Source of the DNA: an uncultured Oscillospiraceae bacterium
GTDB taxonomy: Bacteria; Bacillota; Clostridia; Oscillospirales; Oscillospiraceae
Reading direction: 5' to 3'
Assembly: GCA_947626845.1 (NCBI GenBank)
Contig: CANQTW010000023.1
Coordinates: 1 to 39,740 of the forward strand
DNA: 39,740 nt
The notes under the pieces are model-generated. The model was not told where the DNA came from. It did no database searches and saw only the letters and a program-made list of their open reading frames with translations. Position numbers and translations under genes: made by a program. Below are positions 14,078-22,094 of the stretch, one piece after another. Positions within the stretch are counted from its first letter, which is position 1. Each line of letters starts with the position of its first letter.

Positions 14078-15547
14078 ATGGCGAGAATGACACCCATTAT
14101 GGGCTGGGCGTCCTGGAACTGCTTCAGGACGGACATCAGCGAGGAAAAACTGAAGGCGCAGGCCAAAGCCCTGGTGGACACGGGGCTTGCCGGGGCGGGG
14201 TATACCTACCTCAACATCGATGACGGCTTTTTCGGCGGGCGGGCCGCGAACGGGGAGCTGCTCTTCCACAGGGAGCGCTTTCCCCACGGCATCAAACCGG
14301 TGGCGGACTACGCCCACGCCCTGGGCCTGCGGGCCGGCGTCTACACCGACGCCGGAGACAACACCTGCGGCCATTACTATGACCGAGAGGGCGGCAACGG
14401 GGCCGGCGTGGGCCTTTACGGCCACGAGGAGCAGGACCTGCGGCTCTATCTTGTGGAGCTGGGCTTCGATTTCATCAAGGTGGACTGGTGCGGCGGCCTG
14501 CGGCTCTGTCTGGACGAGCGGGAACAGTACAGCCTCATCGGGCGGATCATTGACGACATCCGCCGGGAGACCGGGCGGGAGATCGTCTACAACATCTGCC
14601 GCTGGCAATTCCCCGGAAGCTGGGCCGCCCAGACGGCGGACTCCTGGCGCATCGGGTGCGACATCGGGCCGGACTTCCGCTCCGTGCTCCATCAGATCGA
14701 TCTGGCCAAGCCCCTGCGGCGGTTCTGCTCGCCGGGGCACGTCAACGACCTGGATATGATGGAGCTGGGCAACGGCCTGACCCACGCCGAGGAGCGGGCG
14801 CATTTTGCCCTGTGGTGCATGATGTCCGCGCCGCTGATCATCGGGTGCGACCTGACGGCGCTCTCCGGCGGCACCCTGGCGATCCTGAAAAACCGAGAGC
14901 TCGTCGCCGTCGACCAGGACCCCCTGTGCCGTCAGGCCTGTGTGACCCATGAATACCGAGACGGCGAGGGGCGGCTTTTGGGCGAGGTCTGGGTCAAGGA
15001 GCTGGAGGCCCTGTCCTCCGGCGTTCGGGCCGCCGTCCTTCTCAACCGGGGGGACGAGCCGCTGACCATGGAGCTGACTCCGGCGCTTCTGGGCCTGACC
15101 GAGATCGTAGAGGTCCGCGACCTGTGGACGCACCAGGCCGTAGACGGGCCGCTCCGCTTTACCGTGGCCCCCCACGACGCGCTGGTCTTCCGGGTCGCCG
15201 GCAAAGGCGCGTCCCCGCTTTTGGATGTGAACGCCGGCCTTGCCTACGGGGCGGACTGGCCGGGGCCGGTCTGGGTAGACCGGGAGGAAATGGACGCGGC
15301 GCTGGCGGCGGGGGCCGCGCTGGTGGATGTGCGCGCACCGGAGGAGTTCGCGCGGGGCCATCTGCCGGGGGCGGTGAACCTGCCCTGGGACGGCATACAC
15401 TTCACCGTCACGCCAGCGTTCCCGGATAAAAACACGCCCCTGGTGCTGATCTGCGCCACGGGCAAGCGGAGCGCCCAGGCGTCCTTCACCCTCCACAACA
15501 TGGGCTATAAGCGGGTAACGTGCGCCCAGGGCGTACTGCCCTTTTAG
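14078..15547 (+). CDS. GH27 alpha-galactosidase-like enzyme fused to a C-terminal rhodanese domain
   Basis: 489 residues. Residues 1-375 form a GH27 (clan D) barrel plus beta domain. The barrel starts MGWASWNCF. Predicted catalytic Asp136 is in DFIKVDWCGG and acid/base Asp195 in WRIGCDIGPD. The family stretch MMELGNGLTHAEERAHFALW continues to APLIIGCDL. Residues about 395-489 form a complete rhodanese domain: ALVDVRAPEEFARGHLPGAV, then LICATGKRSAQ with candidate sulfur-carrying Cys459, then GYKRVTCAQGV. There is no signal peptide, so both domains are cytoplasmic. AGGAG precedes the ATG by 5 bases. GH27 enzymes release terminal alpha-galactose; rhodaneses carry sulfane sulfur. Why the two are joined is unknown. 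No sugar transporter or regulator is adjacent. Confidence 0.9.
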   Translation: MARMTPIMGWASWNCFRTDISEEKLKAQAKALVDTGLAGAGYTYLNIDDGFFGGRAANGELLFHRERFPHGIKPVADYAHALGLRAGVYTDAGDNTCGHYYDREGGNGAGVGLYGHEEQDLRLYLVELGFDFIKVDWCGGLRLCLDEREQYSLIGRIIDDIRRETGREIVYNICRWQFPGSWAAQTADSWRIGCDIGPDFRSVLHQIDLAKPLRRFCSPGHVNDLDMMELGNGLTHAEERAHFALWCMMSAPLIIGCDLTALSGGTLAILKNRELVAVDQDPLCRQACVTHEYRDGEGRLLGEVWVKELEALSSGVRAAVLLNRGDEPLTMELTPALLGLTEIVEVRDLWTHQAVDGPLRFTVAPHDALVFRVAGKGASPLLDVNAGLAYGADWPGPVWVDREEMDAALAAGAALVDVRAPEEFARGHLPGAVNLPWDGIHFTVTPAFPDKNTPLVLICATGKRSAQASFTLHNMGYKRVTCAQGVLPF

Positions 15548-15554
15548 AAACTTC

Positions 15555-15574
15555 AAAAAAACTAACGTTTTTTT
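15555..15574 (+). terminator. A/T-stem hairpin after the GH27-rhodanese gene
   Basis: AAAAAAAC-taac-GTTTTTTT begins 7 bases after the stop and ends in a T-run. It is thermodynamically weak but well placed. Confidence 0.5.
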
Positions 15575-15579
15575 GATAA

Positions 15580-15650
15580 GGGAACGTGCGGATTTTTTCC
15601 GACGCGCATGTCGCCGGAAAAAATTTGAATTTGAGGATTTTGGTAAACTG
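15580..15650 (-). repeat. Dispersed repeat C, copy 1
   Basis: This stretch is centred on a hairpin TTTTTTCCG...CGGAAAAAA (15593-15601 with 15615-15623). On the minus strand it reads much like 22960-23022, sharing CAGTTT, CTCAAATT, TTTTTTCCGGCGACATG and GCGTCGGAAAAAATCC. A third related copy is at 23889-23970. It lies between two plus-strand genes. Confidence 0.65.
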
Positions 15651-15681
15651 CGGGGCGTCCTGCCCCTTTTGAGGTGAGACC

Positions 15682-16722
15682 ATGCTCTATTTTGAAAACG
15701 ACTATGACCGGGGATGCCACCCGCGGGTACTGAAAAAGCTCTGCGACACCAACCTCATCCCCGCCGCCGGGTACGGGGACGACGAATTTTCGGAGCGGGC
15801 CAGAGGGTACATCCGTACCGCCTGCGCCGCGCCGGAGGCGGACGTATTCTTTATCTCCGGCGGCACCCAGACAAACGCCCTCGCGATCGGCGGGCTTCTG
15901 AGGCCCTGGGAGGGCGTCTGCGCCGCAGCTTCCGGTCACATCAACGTCCACGAGGCTGGGGCGGTGGAGTTCACCGGTCACAAGGTCCTGCCCCTCCCCC
16001 AGCGCCAGGGGAAGCTCTGCCCCGCTGAGCTTCGGGCCTTTCTTGAGAGCTTTTACGCCGACCCCAACCATGAGCATATGGTCTTCCCCGGCATGGTCTA
16101 TATCACCCACCCCACCGAGTACGGGACGCTGCATGGCTTGCAGGAGCTGGAAGAAATCTCTGACATTTGTAAGAGTTTCAACATCCCGCTCTATATGGAC
16201 GGGGCGCGGCTGGCCTATGCCCTGGCCGCCGGTACAGATGTGACGCTCCCCGATATCGCGCGGCTGTGCGACGCATTTACCATCGGCGGCACCAAATGCG
16301 GGGCGCTGTGCGGGGAGGCGCTGGTATTCCCCCACGGAGCGCCGGAGCATTTTCTGACGGTGATCAAACAGCGGGGGGCGCTCATGGCCAAGGGACGGCT
16401 CATCGGGGCGCAGTTCGAGGCGCTTTTTGAGGACGGGCTGTATTTCCAGATAGGCCGCTCCGCCGTGGAGCTGGCCCTGCGGATCAAGGCGGGGCTTTTG
16501 GCGCGCGGGGTGGAGCTTTTCATGGACTCCCCCACCAATCAGCAGTTCCCGGTCTTTGAAAACGGGCTTTTGAAAAGGCTGTCGGAGAAGGTGACCTATT
16601 CCTTCTGGGAGGCCCGCGGCGCGGCTTCCTCGGTGATCAGGCTCGCCGCCAGCTGGGCCACGAAGCCGGAGGACGTGGAGGCGCTTTTCAAAGTCCTTGA
16701 CAATTTACGCGGGGAAGTATAG
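15682..16722 (+). CDS. ltaE: Low-specificity L-threonine aldolase family PLP enzyme
   Basis: 346 residues, typical for the beta-eliminating lyase/threonine aldolase family of fold type I PLP enzymes. It splits L-threonine or allo-threonine to glycine and acetaldehyde. Visible landmarks are the N-terminal FENDYDRGCHPRVL, AAGYGDDEFS, the cofactor region FISGGTQTNALAI, SGHINVHEAGAVEFTGHKV, the PLP-ring Asp in PLYMDGARLAYAL, and the Schiff-base Lys in FTIGGTKCGALCGE. GAGGTGAG precedes the ATG. Stereospecificity cannot be told. The ProRS gene follows after 41 bases but has its own likely promoter inside the end of this gene. Confidence 0.92.
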   Translation: MLYFENDYDRGCHPRVLKKLCDTNLIPAAGYGDDEFSERARGYIRTACAAPEADVFFISGGTQTNALAIGGLLRPWEGVCAAASGHINVHEAGAVEFTGHKVLPLPQRQGKLCPAELRAFLESFYADPNHEHMVFPGMVYITHPTEYGTLHGLQELEEISDICKSFNIPLYMDGARLAYALAAGTDVTLPDIARLCDAFTIGGTKCGALCGEALVFPHGAPEHFLTVIKQRGALMAKGRLIGAQFEALFEDGLYFQIGRSAVELALRIKAGLLARGVELFMDSPTNQQFPVFENGLLKRLSEKVTYSFWEARGAASSVIRLAASWATKPEDVEALFKVLDNLRGEV

Positions 16723-16725
16723 AAT
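16697..16725 (+). promoter_or_regulatory. Probable promoter of proS
   Basis: Perfect TTGACA (16697-16702), 17 bases, then TAGAAT (16720-16725), overlapping the last codons of the aldolase gene. Confidence 0.5.
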
Positions 16726-16763
16726 ATATTGACTAAATCATTTGAAAAACGGGAGTTTTTTAT

Positions 16764-18197
16764 ATGGCTAAGGACAAGAAAGTAGAACAGATCACCGATA
16801 TGGACGTGGATTTTACCCAATGGTTCACGGACGTATGCACCAAGGCGGAGCTTATCGACTACTCCTCCATCAAGGGCATGTACATCATGCGGCCCTACGG
16901 CTACGCCATCTGGGAGAACATCCAGCATATTCTTGACGCCGAGTTCAAGGCGCTGGGACATGAGAACGTGTACCTGCCCATGCTGATCCCCGAAAGCCTC
17001 CTCCAGAAGGAGAAGGACCACGTGGAGGGCTTCGCGCCGGAGTGCGCCTGGGTCACCATGGGCGGCTCCGACAAGTTAGAGGAGCGCTATTGCATCCGCC
17101 CCACCAGCGAAACCCTTTTCTGCGAGCATTATAAGAACATCATCCACTCCTGGCGGGACCTGCCCAAGCTCTATAACCAGTGGTGCTCAGTGCTCCGCTG
17201 GGAGAAGACCTCCCGGCCCTTCCTGCGCCACCGGGAATTTCTCTGGCAGGAGGGCCACACCATGCACGCGACGGCGGAGGAGGCCCGCGCCGAGACACAG
17301 CAGATGCTCAATGTCTACGCCGGCTTCATGGAGAACGTTCTGGCCATGCCCGTTATCAAGGGCCGTAAGACCGACAAGGAGAAGTTCAACGGCGCCGAGG
17401 AGACCTACACCGTGGAGTGCATGATGCACGACCACAAGGCTCTCCAGGGCGGCACCAGCCACTACTTTGGCGACGGCTTCGCCAAGGCCTTCGACATCAC
17501 CTACACGGGCAAGGATAACCAGCTCCACCACCCCTTCCAGACAAGCTGGGGCGTGTCCGTGCGCATGATCGGCGGCATCATCATGACCCACGGCGACAAC
17601 TCCGGCCTGGTGCTCCCCCCGAAGATCGCCCCCATCCAGGTCATCGTCGTCCCCGTTGCCATGCATAAGGAGGGCGTCCAGGAGGCGGCCCTGAAGCTCC
17701 TGAAGACGCTGAAGGCCGCGGGCATCCGGGCGGAGATCGACCTCTCCGACCAGTCCATGGGCTGGAAGGCCGCCCAGTACGAGATGAAGGGCGTGCCCCT
17801 GCGGCTGGAGCTGGGCCCCAGGGACATTGAAAACGGCGTCTGCGTGGCCGCCAAGCGCACCGGCGGCGACAAGCTCACCCTGCCCCTTGAGGGCGTCGCC
17901 GACAGCGTGAAGTCCCTTCTGGATGACGTCCAGCGGGAGCTCTATGAGAAGGCCCTCAAGAACCTTCAGGACAACACCTTCGACGCCCACAGCGTCGAGG
18001 AGGTGCGGGACGGCTGCGCCAAGGGCGGCTTTGCCCGGATGATGTGGTGCGGCGACGAGGCCTGCGAGGTCAAGATGAAGGAGCAGGCCGGCGTTACCAG
18101 CCGCTGCATCCCCTTTGAACAGCACCACATCGGCGACGTCTGCCCCGTCTGCGGCAAGCCCGCCAAACAGATGGTCATCTGGGGCATCGCGTACTGA
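16764..18197 (+). CDS. proS: Prolyl-tRNA synthetase, archaeal/eukaryotic type
   Basis: 477 residues, matching the short ProRS type found in archaea, eukaryotes and some Firmicutes, and lacking the editing insert of the long bacterial type. Class II motifs are visible: motif 2 region WCSVLRWEKTSRPFLRHREF with LWQEGHTMHAT, and motif 3 region SWGVSVRMIGGIIMTHGDNS. Then come the anticodon-binding domain (about 285-385) and a C-terminal zinc-ribbon-like domain with CGDEACEVKMK and CPVCGKPAK. It ends in a hydrophobic residue plus Tyr (VIWGIAY), as is usual for this type. It charges tRNA-Pro. GGGAG before the ATG is the ribosome site. A strong bidirectional terminator follows at 18268-18300. Confidence 0.96.
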   Translation: MAKDKKVEQITDMDVDFTQWFTDVCTKAELIDYSSIKGMYIMRPYGYAIWENIQHILDAEFKALGHENVYLPMLIPESLLQKEKDHVEGFAPECAWVTMGGSDKLEERYCIRPTSETLFCEHYKNIIHSWRDLPKLYNQWCSVLRWEKTSRPFLRHREFLWQEGHTMHATAEEARAETQQMLNVYAGFMENVLAMPVIKGRKTDKEKFNGAEETYTVECMMHDHKALQGGTSHYFGDGFAKAFDITYTGKDNQLHHPFQTSWGVSVRMIGGIIMTHGDNSGLVLPPKIAPIQVIVVPVAMHKEGVQEAALKLLKTLKAAGIRAEIDLSDQSMGWKAAQYEMKGVPLRLELGPRDIENGVCVAAKRTGGDKLTLPLEGVADSVKSLLDDVQRELYEKALKNLQDNTFDAHSVEEVRDGCAKGGFARMMWCGDEACEVKMKEQAGVTSRCIPFEQHHIGDVCPVCGKPAKQMVIWGIAY

Positions 18198-18267
18198 TTC
18201 CGGCCACCCTGTAAACGTCCCAAACCGGTTAAGTCCCACTTCCGCCAATCGTTCTCTTTATAAGCTG

Positions 18268-18300
18268 AAAGCCTCCATACCCGTCGGGTATGGAGGCTTT
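18268..18300. terminator. Bidirectional terminator between proS and the S1-protein gene
   Basis: AAAGCCTCCATACCC-gtc-GGGTATGGAGGCTTT is a perfect 15-bp stem with runs of T on both strands, placed between two convergent genes. Confidence 0.9.
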
Positions 18301-18328
18301 TGTAAATATAGCAGATACGGACAGGCGG

Positions 18329-18772
18329 TTATCTTCTTCTCCGGTTGCTTCCGCGCTCGGACTTGCGCATGGCGTCGGAGATCTTGCCCTCGGAGTCCTT
18401 CATGAAGCGCTTGAGCTTGTCCTCAAACGCGGCGTCCACGGGGCCCTCCGGCGGAACGGCGGCGTAGGGCTCCGGCGTGAACTGCGGGGCGGGGCGGGGC
18501 GAAGCGGGACGGGGCTGTTTGGGGTGCGGCTCCGGGCGGGGCTGGGCCTGCTTGATGGACAGATTGATCCTGCCCTGCTCGTCGATGCTCAGTACCTTGA
18601 CCTGAACCTCCTGGCCCACCGAGACGAAATCCGCCACGTTGGAAACAAACGTGTTGGCGATCTCAGAGATATACACCAGGCCCGACTTCCCCGGCGCCAG
18701 CTGAACGAAAGCGCCGAATTTGGTGATCCCGGTGACCTTTCCGGTCATCACCGCTCCCTTTTGAATATCCAT
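18329..18772 (-). CDS. S1 RNA-binding domain protein (YabR-like)
   Basis: 147 residues. Residues 1-75 are a classic S1 OB-fold: KGAVMTGKVTGITKFGAFVQ, then SGLVYISEI and VGQEVQVKVLSIDEQGRINLS. A Pro- and Arg-rich linker (about 80-105) and a basic C-terminal tail ending SERGSNRRRR follow. In Bacillus subtilis yabR lies next to divIC in the same order as here, so this is its likely counterpart. Such proteins bind RNA or ribosomes and are linked to stress response; the precise function is not known. It is the last gene of the yabP-yabQ-divIC-S1 run and ends at the shared bidirectional terminator. Confidence 0.92.
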   Translation of the reverse strand: MDIQKGAVMTGKVTGITKFGAFVQLAPGKSGLVYISEIANTFVSNVADFVSVGQEVQVKVLSIDEQGRINLSIKQAQPRPEPHPKQPRPASPRPAPQFTPEPYAAVPPEGPVDAAFEDKLKRFMKDSEGKISDAMRKSERGSNRRRR

Positions 18773-18819
18773 TCTTTTTCCTCTCTCACACGGTCTCCCG
18801 TGAAATGATATCCCCCGGC

Positions 18820-19095
18820 TCAGTCGCCGTTGTTGACGTAGATCTCCTCATTGGGGTCGATAAAGCCGTGCTCACGGGCGATGTCGCGGATGACGTCCTC
18901 ATCCGTGCTGTGCTCGATGTCATACTGCATCCCGTCCACGTGGGCCGCCAGCTGGGCCTCATAGTTCTTCAGGTCCTCAAGCTCGCTTCGCTTTTGCTTT
19001 TCCAGATCGCTTTGGCCGATCTTTGTCACCAGCGCGTAGACCAGCAGGACCGCCAGGACGATCTTCGTAAGTATACCTGTACGTCTTAACCGCAT
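18820..19095 (-). CDS. divIC: DivIC/FtsB-family septum formation initiator
   Basis: 91 residues: short basic cytoplasmic N-terminus, one transmembrane helix (TKIVLAVLLVYALVTKI), a coiled-coil (about 30-62), then the short FtsB/DivIC end domain DVIRDIAREHGFIDPNEEIY. DivIC works with FtsL and DivIB at the division septum to activate septal wall synthesis. The neighbours yabP, yabQ and the S1 gene are in the order known from B. subtilis, which supports the call. A GAGG lies about 10 bases before the ATG, a long spacing. The gene start overlaps the end of the yabQ frame by 119 bases. Confidence 0.92.
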   Translation of the reverse strand: MRLRRTGILTKIVLAVLLVYALVTKIGQSDLEKQKRSELEDLKNYEAQLAAHVDGMQYDIEHSTDEDVIRDIAREHGFIDPNEEIYVNNGD

Positions 19096-19570
19096 CTTCA
19101 GAGTCCCTCACTTCGGGCGCGGAGGCGCGCCGTTTATTGGTAAGTATTATTGTAAACCTTTTTTTCGCGGATGAAAAGGTTTTTTTTAAAATTCGTCGAA
19201 ATTTTTCAAAACTTTTTTCCAAAACCCGAAGCGGCGCGGCCAAAATGAACAAGATACGGCCCACTATGGCCGCCAGAAAGGCCCCGAAGGCCAGGATCAG
19301 CGGGCTGACCGTCAGAAAATAGAACACAGCGCCCAGGGCGGCCATGACCTGGAGGAAGAGCCTCTGTCTCCCTCCCCCGGCGGACATCCCCAGGGCGAAA
19401 AGCATAAAGGCCGCCGCCATCCAGAAGATCGCGTCCGTCACAAGGGTGACGGCGCGGCCCTTCACGCTCCGCCGGAGCGTCCGCATCAGATCATAGAGCA
19501 CGCCCGCGAAAACGCCGCAGAGCAGGGCCGCCCCCGCCTCCACAAGCTGTGAACTTACGGTGACCTCCAT
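18977..19570 (-). CDS. yabQ: Sporulation cortex protein YabQ
   Basis: 197 residues. The first 105 or so hold several membrane helices: VEAGAALLCGVFAGVLYDLM, AVTLVTDAIFWMAAAFMLFA, VMAALGAVFYFLTVSPLILA and the following AFGAFLAAIVGRILFILAAP. A basic region FRRILKKTFSSAKKRFT follows. YabQ of B. subtilis is a membrane protein of the outer forespore needed for spore cortex formation under sigma-E control; identity here rests on topology and on its place between yabP and divIC. The ATG at 19570 follows AGGTGAGG; a TTG at 19594 would overlap yabP. The last 39 codons overlap divIC in another frame; a stop in the alternative frame at 19108-19110 lies just before divIC. Confidence 0.82.
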   Translation of the reverse strand: MEVTVSSQLVEAGAALLCGVFAGVLYDLMRTLRRSVKGRAVTLVTDAIFWMAAAFMLFALGMSAGGGRQRLFLQVMAALGAVFYFLTVSPLILAFGAFLAAIVGRILFILAAPLRVLEKSFEKFRRILKKTFSSAKKRFTIILTNKRRASAPEVRDSEDAVKTYRYTYEDRPGGPAGLRAGDKDRPKRSGKAKAKRA

Positions 19571-19574
19571 AGCC

Positions 19575-19862
19575 TCACCTGAAAAGCCTGGCAAAGAAGC
19601 CCTCGCCCTTCACAGGCGCGTCCTCGTATTCCAGAGCGTCCACCTGCCCCGTGACCACCACGTCGCCGCTGTCCACGCTGAGCTTCTCCATGTGCAGCTC
19701 CTCCCCGTGAACGATCAGCGTCCCCTGGGTGGTGCCCATGACGATCTCCTGCTCGTTGAAGCTCTCCACATCCGTCACTCCGGACACCAGCAGTCTCCTG
19801 CGGCCCTCCATGCTCAGGCTGTGCATGGCCTCCGGCACGGACCGTCTCTCCTCTCCCGCCAT
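19575..19862 (-). CDS. yabP: Sporulation protein YabP
   Basis: 95 residues of the YabP/YqfC family: HSLSMEGRRRLLVSGVTDVE followed by SFNEQEIVMGTTQGTLIVHGEELHMEKLSVDSGDVVVTGQVDALEY as short beta strands. It is needed with YabQ for spore cortex assembly in B. subtilis and localises to the forespore surface. GGAGGAG precedes the ATG. It is the first gene of the yabP-yabQ-divIC-S1 run, with its stop 4 bases before yabQ. A sigma-E-type promoter would be expected in the 285-base divergent gap upstream (19863-20147), but I could not define one with confidence. Confidence 0.92.
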   Translation of the reverse strand: MAGEERRSVPEAMHSLSMEGRRRLLVSGVTDVESFNEQEIVMGTTQGTLIVHGEELHMEKLSVDSGDVVVTGQVDALEYEDAPVKGEGFFARLFR

Positions 19863-20062
19863 CTGTCTCCTCCTTTCATACCGATATCCAATGAAAGCAA
19901 GCCATTCGCGGCGGTCTTGTTCGCCGCTCGGTGTCTCCTTTTAAATGGATATGAGTATCAGATCGATTCTCCGGACCCCCGCCCGCGCGGTTGTCCCTCT
20001 CCATATATACGGCCCGCCGGCTAAGAATATTTGTGAATTTTTATCTATTTTTGGAAAAGGGG

Positions 20063-20091
20063 TTGACAAATCCCTCCCGACGGTGTATATT
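20063..20091 (+). promoter_or_regulatory. Strong sigma-A promoter of the G5-M23 peptidase gene
   Basis: Perfect TTGACA (20063-20068), 17 bases, TATATT (20086-20091), followed by an AT-rich leader of about 50 bases. Confidence 0.8.
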
Positions 20092-20147
20092 TCATTTCGT
20101 TACTTTTTGTAACTCTTTTGTAACCTTTTGTGTTTGGAGAGATCATT

Positions 20148-21227
20148 TTGTTGTTTTATGAGAATCACCGTGAGACTGTACTAAGCCGTGTGCGGGCCCG
20201 CCGCGTAAAGCTTTTGGCGGGGATGACGGCGCTGGGCCTCTGCCTGACGCTGACCGCCCTGATCCCCGAACCCGTGTCCGCCACCGCCGTTTATCGTGAG
20301 GCCGGCGCCACCGTGGACAGCGATCTTGTGGAGGCCGTCGCCATAACGGTGGACGGCGTTCACGCCGCCACCGTGGACAGCGTGGAGACGGCGCAGGCGC
20401 TTCTGGCGCAGATCAAGCGCGGGTACGAAACGCCTGCCACAGAGTCCGTGGCGTTCCGGGAGAGCGTCGAGCTGCTCCCCTGCCTCGCCTCCCCGGAGTG
20501 CGTCATGGCCCCCGCCGACGCCGGCGCTCTGCTGGACCCGGAGAACACCGCCTCCCCCGCGGCCCTCACCGTTCTGACGCTGGCCACGGTGACACGGGAG
20601 GAGGACGTCCCCTTTGAGACCGAGACGGTGCTGATCCCCGATCAATACGCCGACGAGACGTCCCTCACCCGCTCCGGCGTGAACGGGCGGGCCGTGAACA
20701 CCTACTCCGTCATATACAGAAACGGCCAGGAGGAGCTGGCCACCCTGACGGACAGCGAGACCCTCACAGCGCCGGTCAACGAGATCGTGACCCGCGGCGC
20801 CCTGCCCGGCTCCCGGTACGATTCCCGCGGGGTGTATATCTGGCCCACTACCGGCGTGCTCACCAGCAAATTCGGCGGCAGGAAGATCAGCATCGGCTCG
20901 TCCAATCATAAGGGCATCGACATCGGCAACGCCGCCGGCACCAAGGTGGTGGCCGCCGACGGGGGCCAGGTGATCTTCGCCGGAAAAAACGGCGGCTACG
21001 GGAATTTTGTGGCCATCCTCCACGACAGCGGGGCTGTGACCCGCTACGCGCACATGCGGAAGATTTTGGTGGAGGTGGGCCAGCGGGTGGCCCAGGGCCA
21101 GCCCATCGGGGAGATGGGCCGAACGGGCACCGCCACGGGAAATCACCTGCATTTTGAGATCCTCCCCGACGGCGAAACGTGGGTGGACCCTGTGAGCCTG
21201 CTCACCGGCGAGCTGCAGCGGCATTAA
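20148..21227 (+). CDS. Membrane-anchored M23 endopeptidase with G5 domain
   Basis: About 359 residues. Basic N-terminus (RVRARRVK), one hydrophobic helix (LLAGMTALGLCLTLTALIPE), a region with a DUF348-like start, a G5 domain (about TVTREEDVPFETETVLIPDQ to PVNEIVTRGALPG), and a C-terminal LytM/M23 domain. The zinc ligands are in SSNHKGIDIG and TATGNHLHFEI, with YAHM between. All four metal and catalytic positions look intact, so it should cleave peptidoglycan cross-bridges, with G5 binding sugar polymers. The start is uncertain: GGAGAG is best spaced for TTG at 20148; GTG at 20130 would precede this ribosome site. It has its own strong promoter. Confidence 0.9.
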   Translation: MLFYENHRETVLSRVRARRVKLLAGMTALGLCLTLTALIPEPVSATAVYREAGATVDSDLVEAVAITVDGVHAATVDSVETAQALLAQIKRGYETPATESVAFRESVELLPCLASPECVMAPADAGALLDPENTASPAALTVLTLATVTREEDVPFETETVLIPDQYADETSLTRSGVNGRAVNTYSVIYRNGQEELATLTDSETLTAPVNEIVTRGALPGSRYDSRGVYIWPTTGVLTSKFGGRKISIGSSNHKGIDIGNAAGTKVVAADGGQVIFAGKNGGYGNFVAILHDSGAVTRYAHMRKILVEVGQRVAQGQPIGEMGRTGTATGNHLHFEILPDGETWVDPVSLLTGELQRH

Positions 21228-21294
21228 GGCGGCGGGCGCCGCCCCTCCTGTACCCTCCATTTTAAAAAATCCGGGGAAGTTTGAGAAAAAGGCC

Positions 21295-21323
21295 TTGACA
21301 ACGAATATAAAATACCCTATAAT
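21295..21323 (+). promoter_or_regulatory. Consensus promoter of the tRNA-Ser gene
   Basis: Perfect TTGACA (21295-21300), 17 bases, perfect TATAAT (21318-21323), 34 bases before the mature tRNA. Confidence 0.9.
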
Positions 21324-21357
21324 AGCAAGGCTTGAATAAAGAACCACTCAACCGGAT

Positions 21358-21450
21358 GGAGAAGTCGCGTAGCCCGGTCGAGCGCGCACGATTGGAAATC
21401 GTGTAGGGGTCAAAAGCTCCTCGAGGGTTCGAATCCCTCCTTCTCCGCCA
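21358..21450 (+). tRNA. tRNA-Ser (anticodon GGA)
   Basis: A class II tRNA of 93 bases with encoded CCA. The acceptor GGAGAAG pairs with CTTCTCC, the D stem is GCG/CGC, the anticodon arm is CACGA-TTGGAAA-TCGTG with GGA, there is a long variable arm (about 19 bases), and the T arm is GAGGG-TTCGAAT-CCCTC. It reads UCC and UCU serine codons. A terminator follows at once. Confidence 0.97.
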
Positions 21451-21451
21451 C

Positions 21452-21481
21452 AAAAAAACAGCCCGAAAGGGCTGTTTTTTT
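21452..21481. terminator. Bidirectional terminator after tRNA-Ser
   Basis: CAGCCC-gaaa-GGGCTG is flanked by a 7-base A-run and a 7-base T-run. It ends the tRNA on the plus strand and the ECF S-component gene on the minus strand. Confidence 0.92.
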
Positions 21482-21512
21482 GTGCGGAGAAGGAGTCCAT
21501 CGACGTTGTCCC

Positions 21513-22094
21513 TTACCTATCCTCCGTATACAGCATATGGGATTTTTTCAAAGGCAGCTTCAGGGCCGGATAGAGCAGGGCGGCGCAAACCGTGGCAATG
21601 ACGCCGTTCACCAGGGTGACTGGGAGCTTTACCGCCACGGTCTCCGCAATGGAGACCTGCCAGGTGAACCCCCGCACCAGCACTCCGGACAGGATATTCT
21701 TCGTCACATACAAAAGGCAGTAGGTCAGCGTTCCGCCAAACCCCGCAAGCCACGTCCTCAGATTTTCAGGGCCGAAGCGGACCTTGTGCATGATGAGGCC
21801 CGCCACAAACGTCATCAGGAATTTGTTGATAAAGGTCATCCAGAAATCCGCCGCCCAGGTGGGGTCCATCAAATCCACAAGGGCGTTCCCCAGCCCCGCG
21901 GCCAGCCCGCCGGTGAGCGGCCCGAAAAGCAGCGCCGACAGGATACACATGGCGTTGCCCACGGAGAGAGCCGTTCTCCCCAGGGGACTGGGGATGGGAA
22001 TACTCACAAACTTGGTCAGCACAAAAATGGCCGCCGCCAGCACCCCCATAAGCGTTATATTCCGGATCGTGAAAAACTGCTTCTTTTCCGTCAC
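21513..22094 (-). CDS. ECF transporter S-component, substrate unknown
   Basis: 193 residues with about six hydrophobic helices and an N-terminal FTIRNITLMGVLAAAIFVLT typical of ECF substrate-binding (S) subunits. These are small membrane proteins that bind a vitamin or cofactor and dock on a shared EcfA/A'/T module. SALLFGPLTGGLAAGLGNAL and DLMDPTW are characteristic of this superfamily, but I cannot name the substrate. The module genes are not in the window, as expected for group II ECF transporters. The start is GTG, preceded by AAGGAGG. It has its own promoter and a leader of about 100 bases with stable hairpins, so ligand control of expression is possible. Confidence 0.85.
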   Translation of the reverse strand: MTEKKQFFTIRNITLMGVLAAAIFVLTKFVSIPIPSPLGRTALSVGNAMCILSALLFGPLTGGLAAGLGNALVDLMDPTWAADFWMTFINKFLMTFVAGLIMHKVRFGPENLRTWLAGFGGTLTYCLLYVTKNILSGVLVRGFTWQVSIAETVAVKLPVTLVNGVIATVCAALLYPALKLPLKKSHMLYTEDR

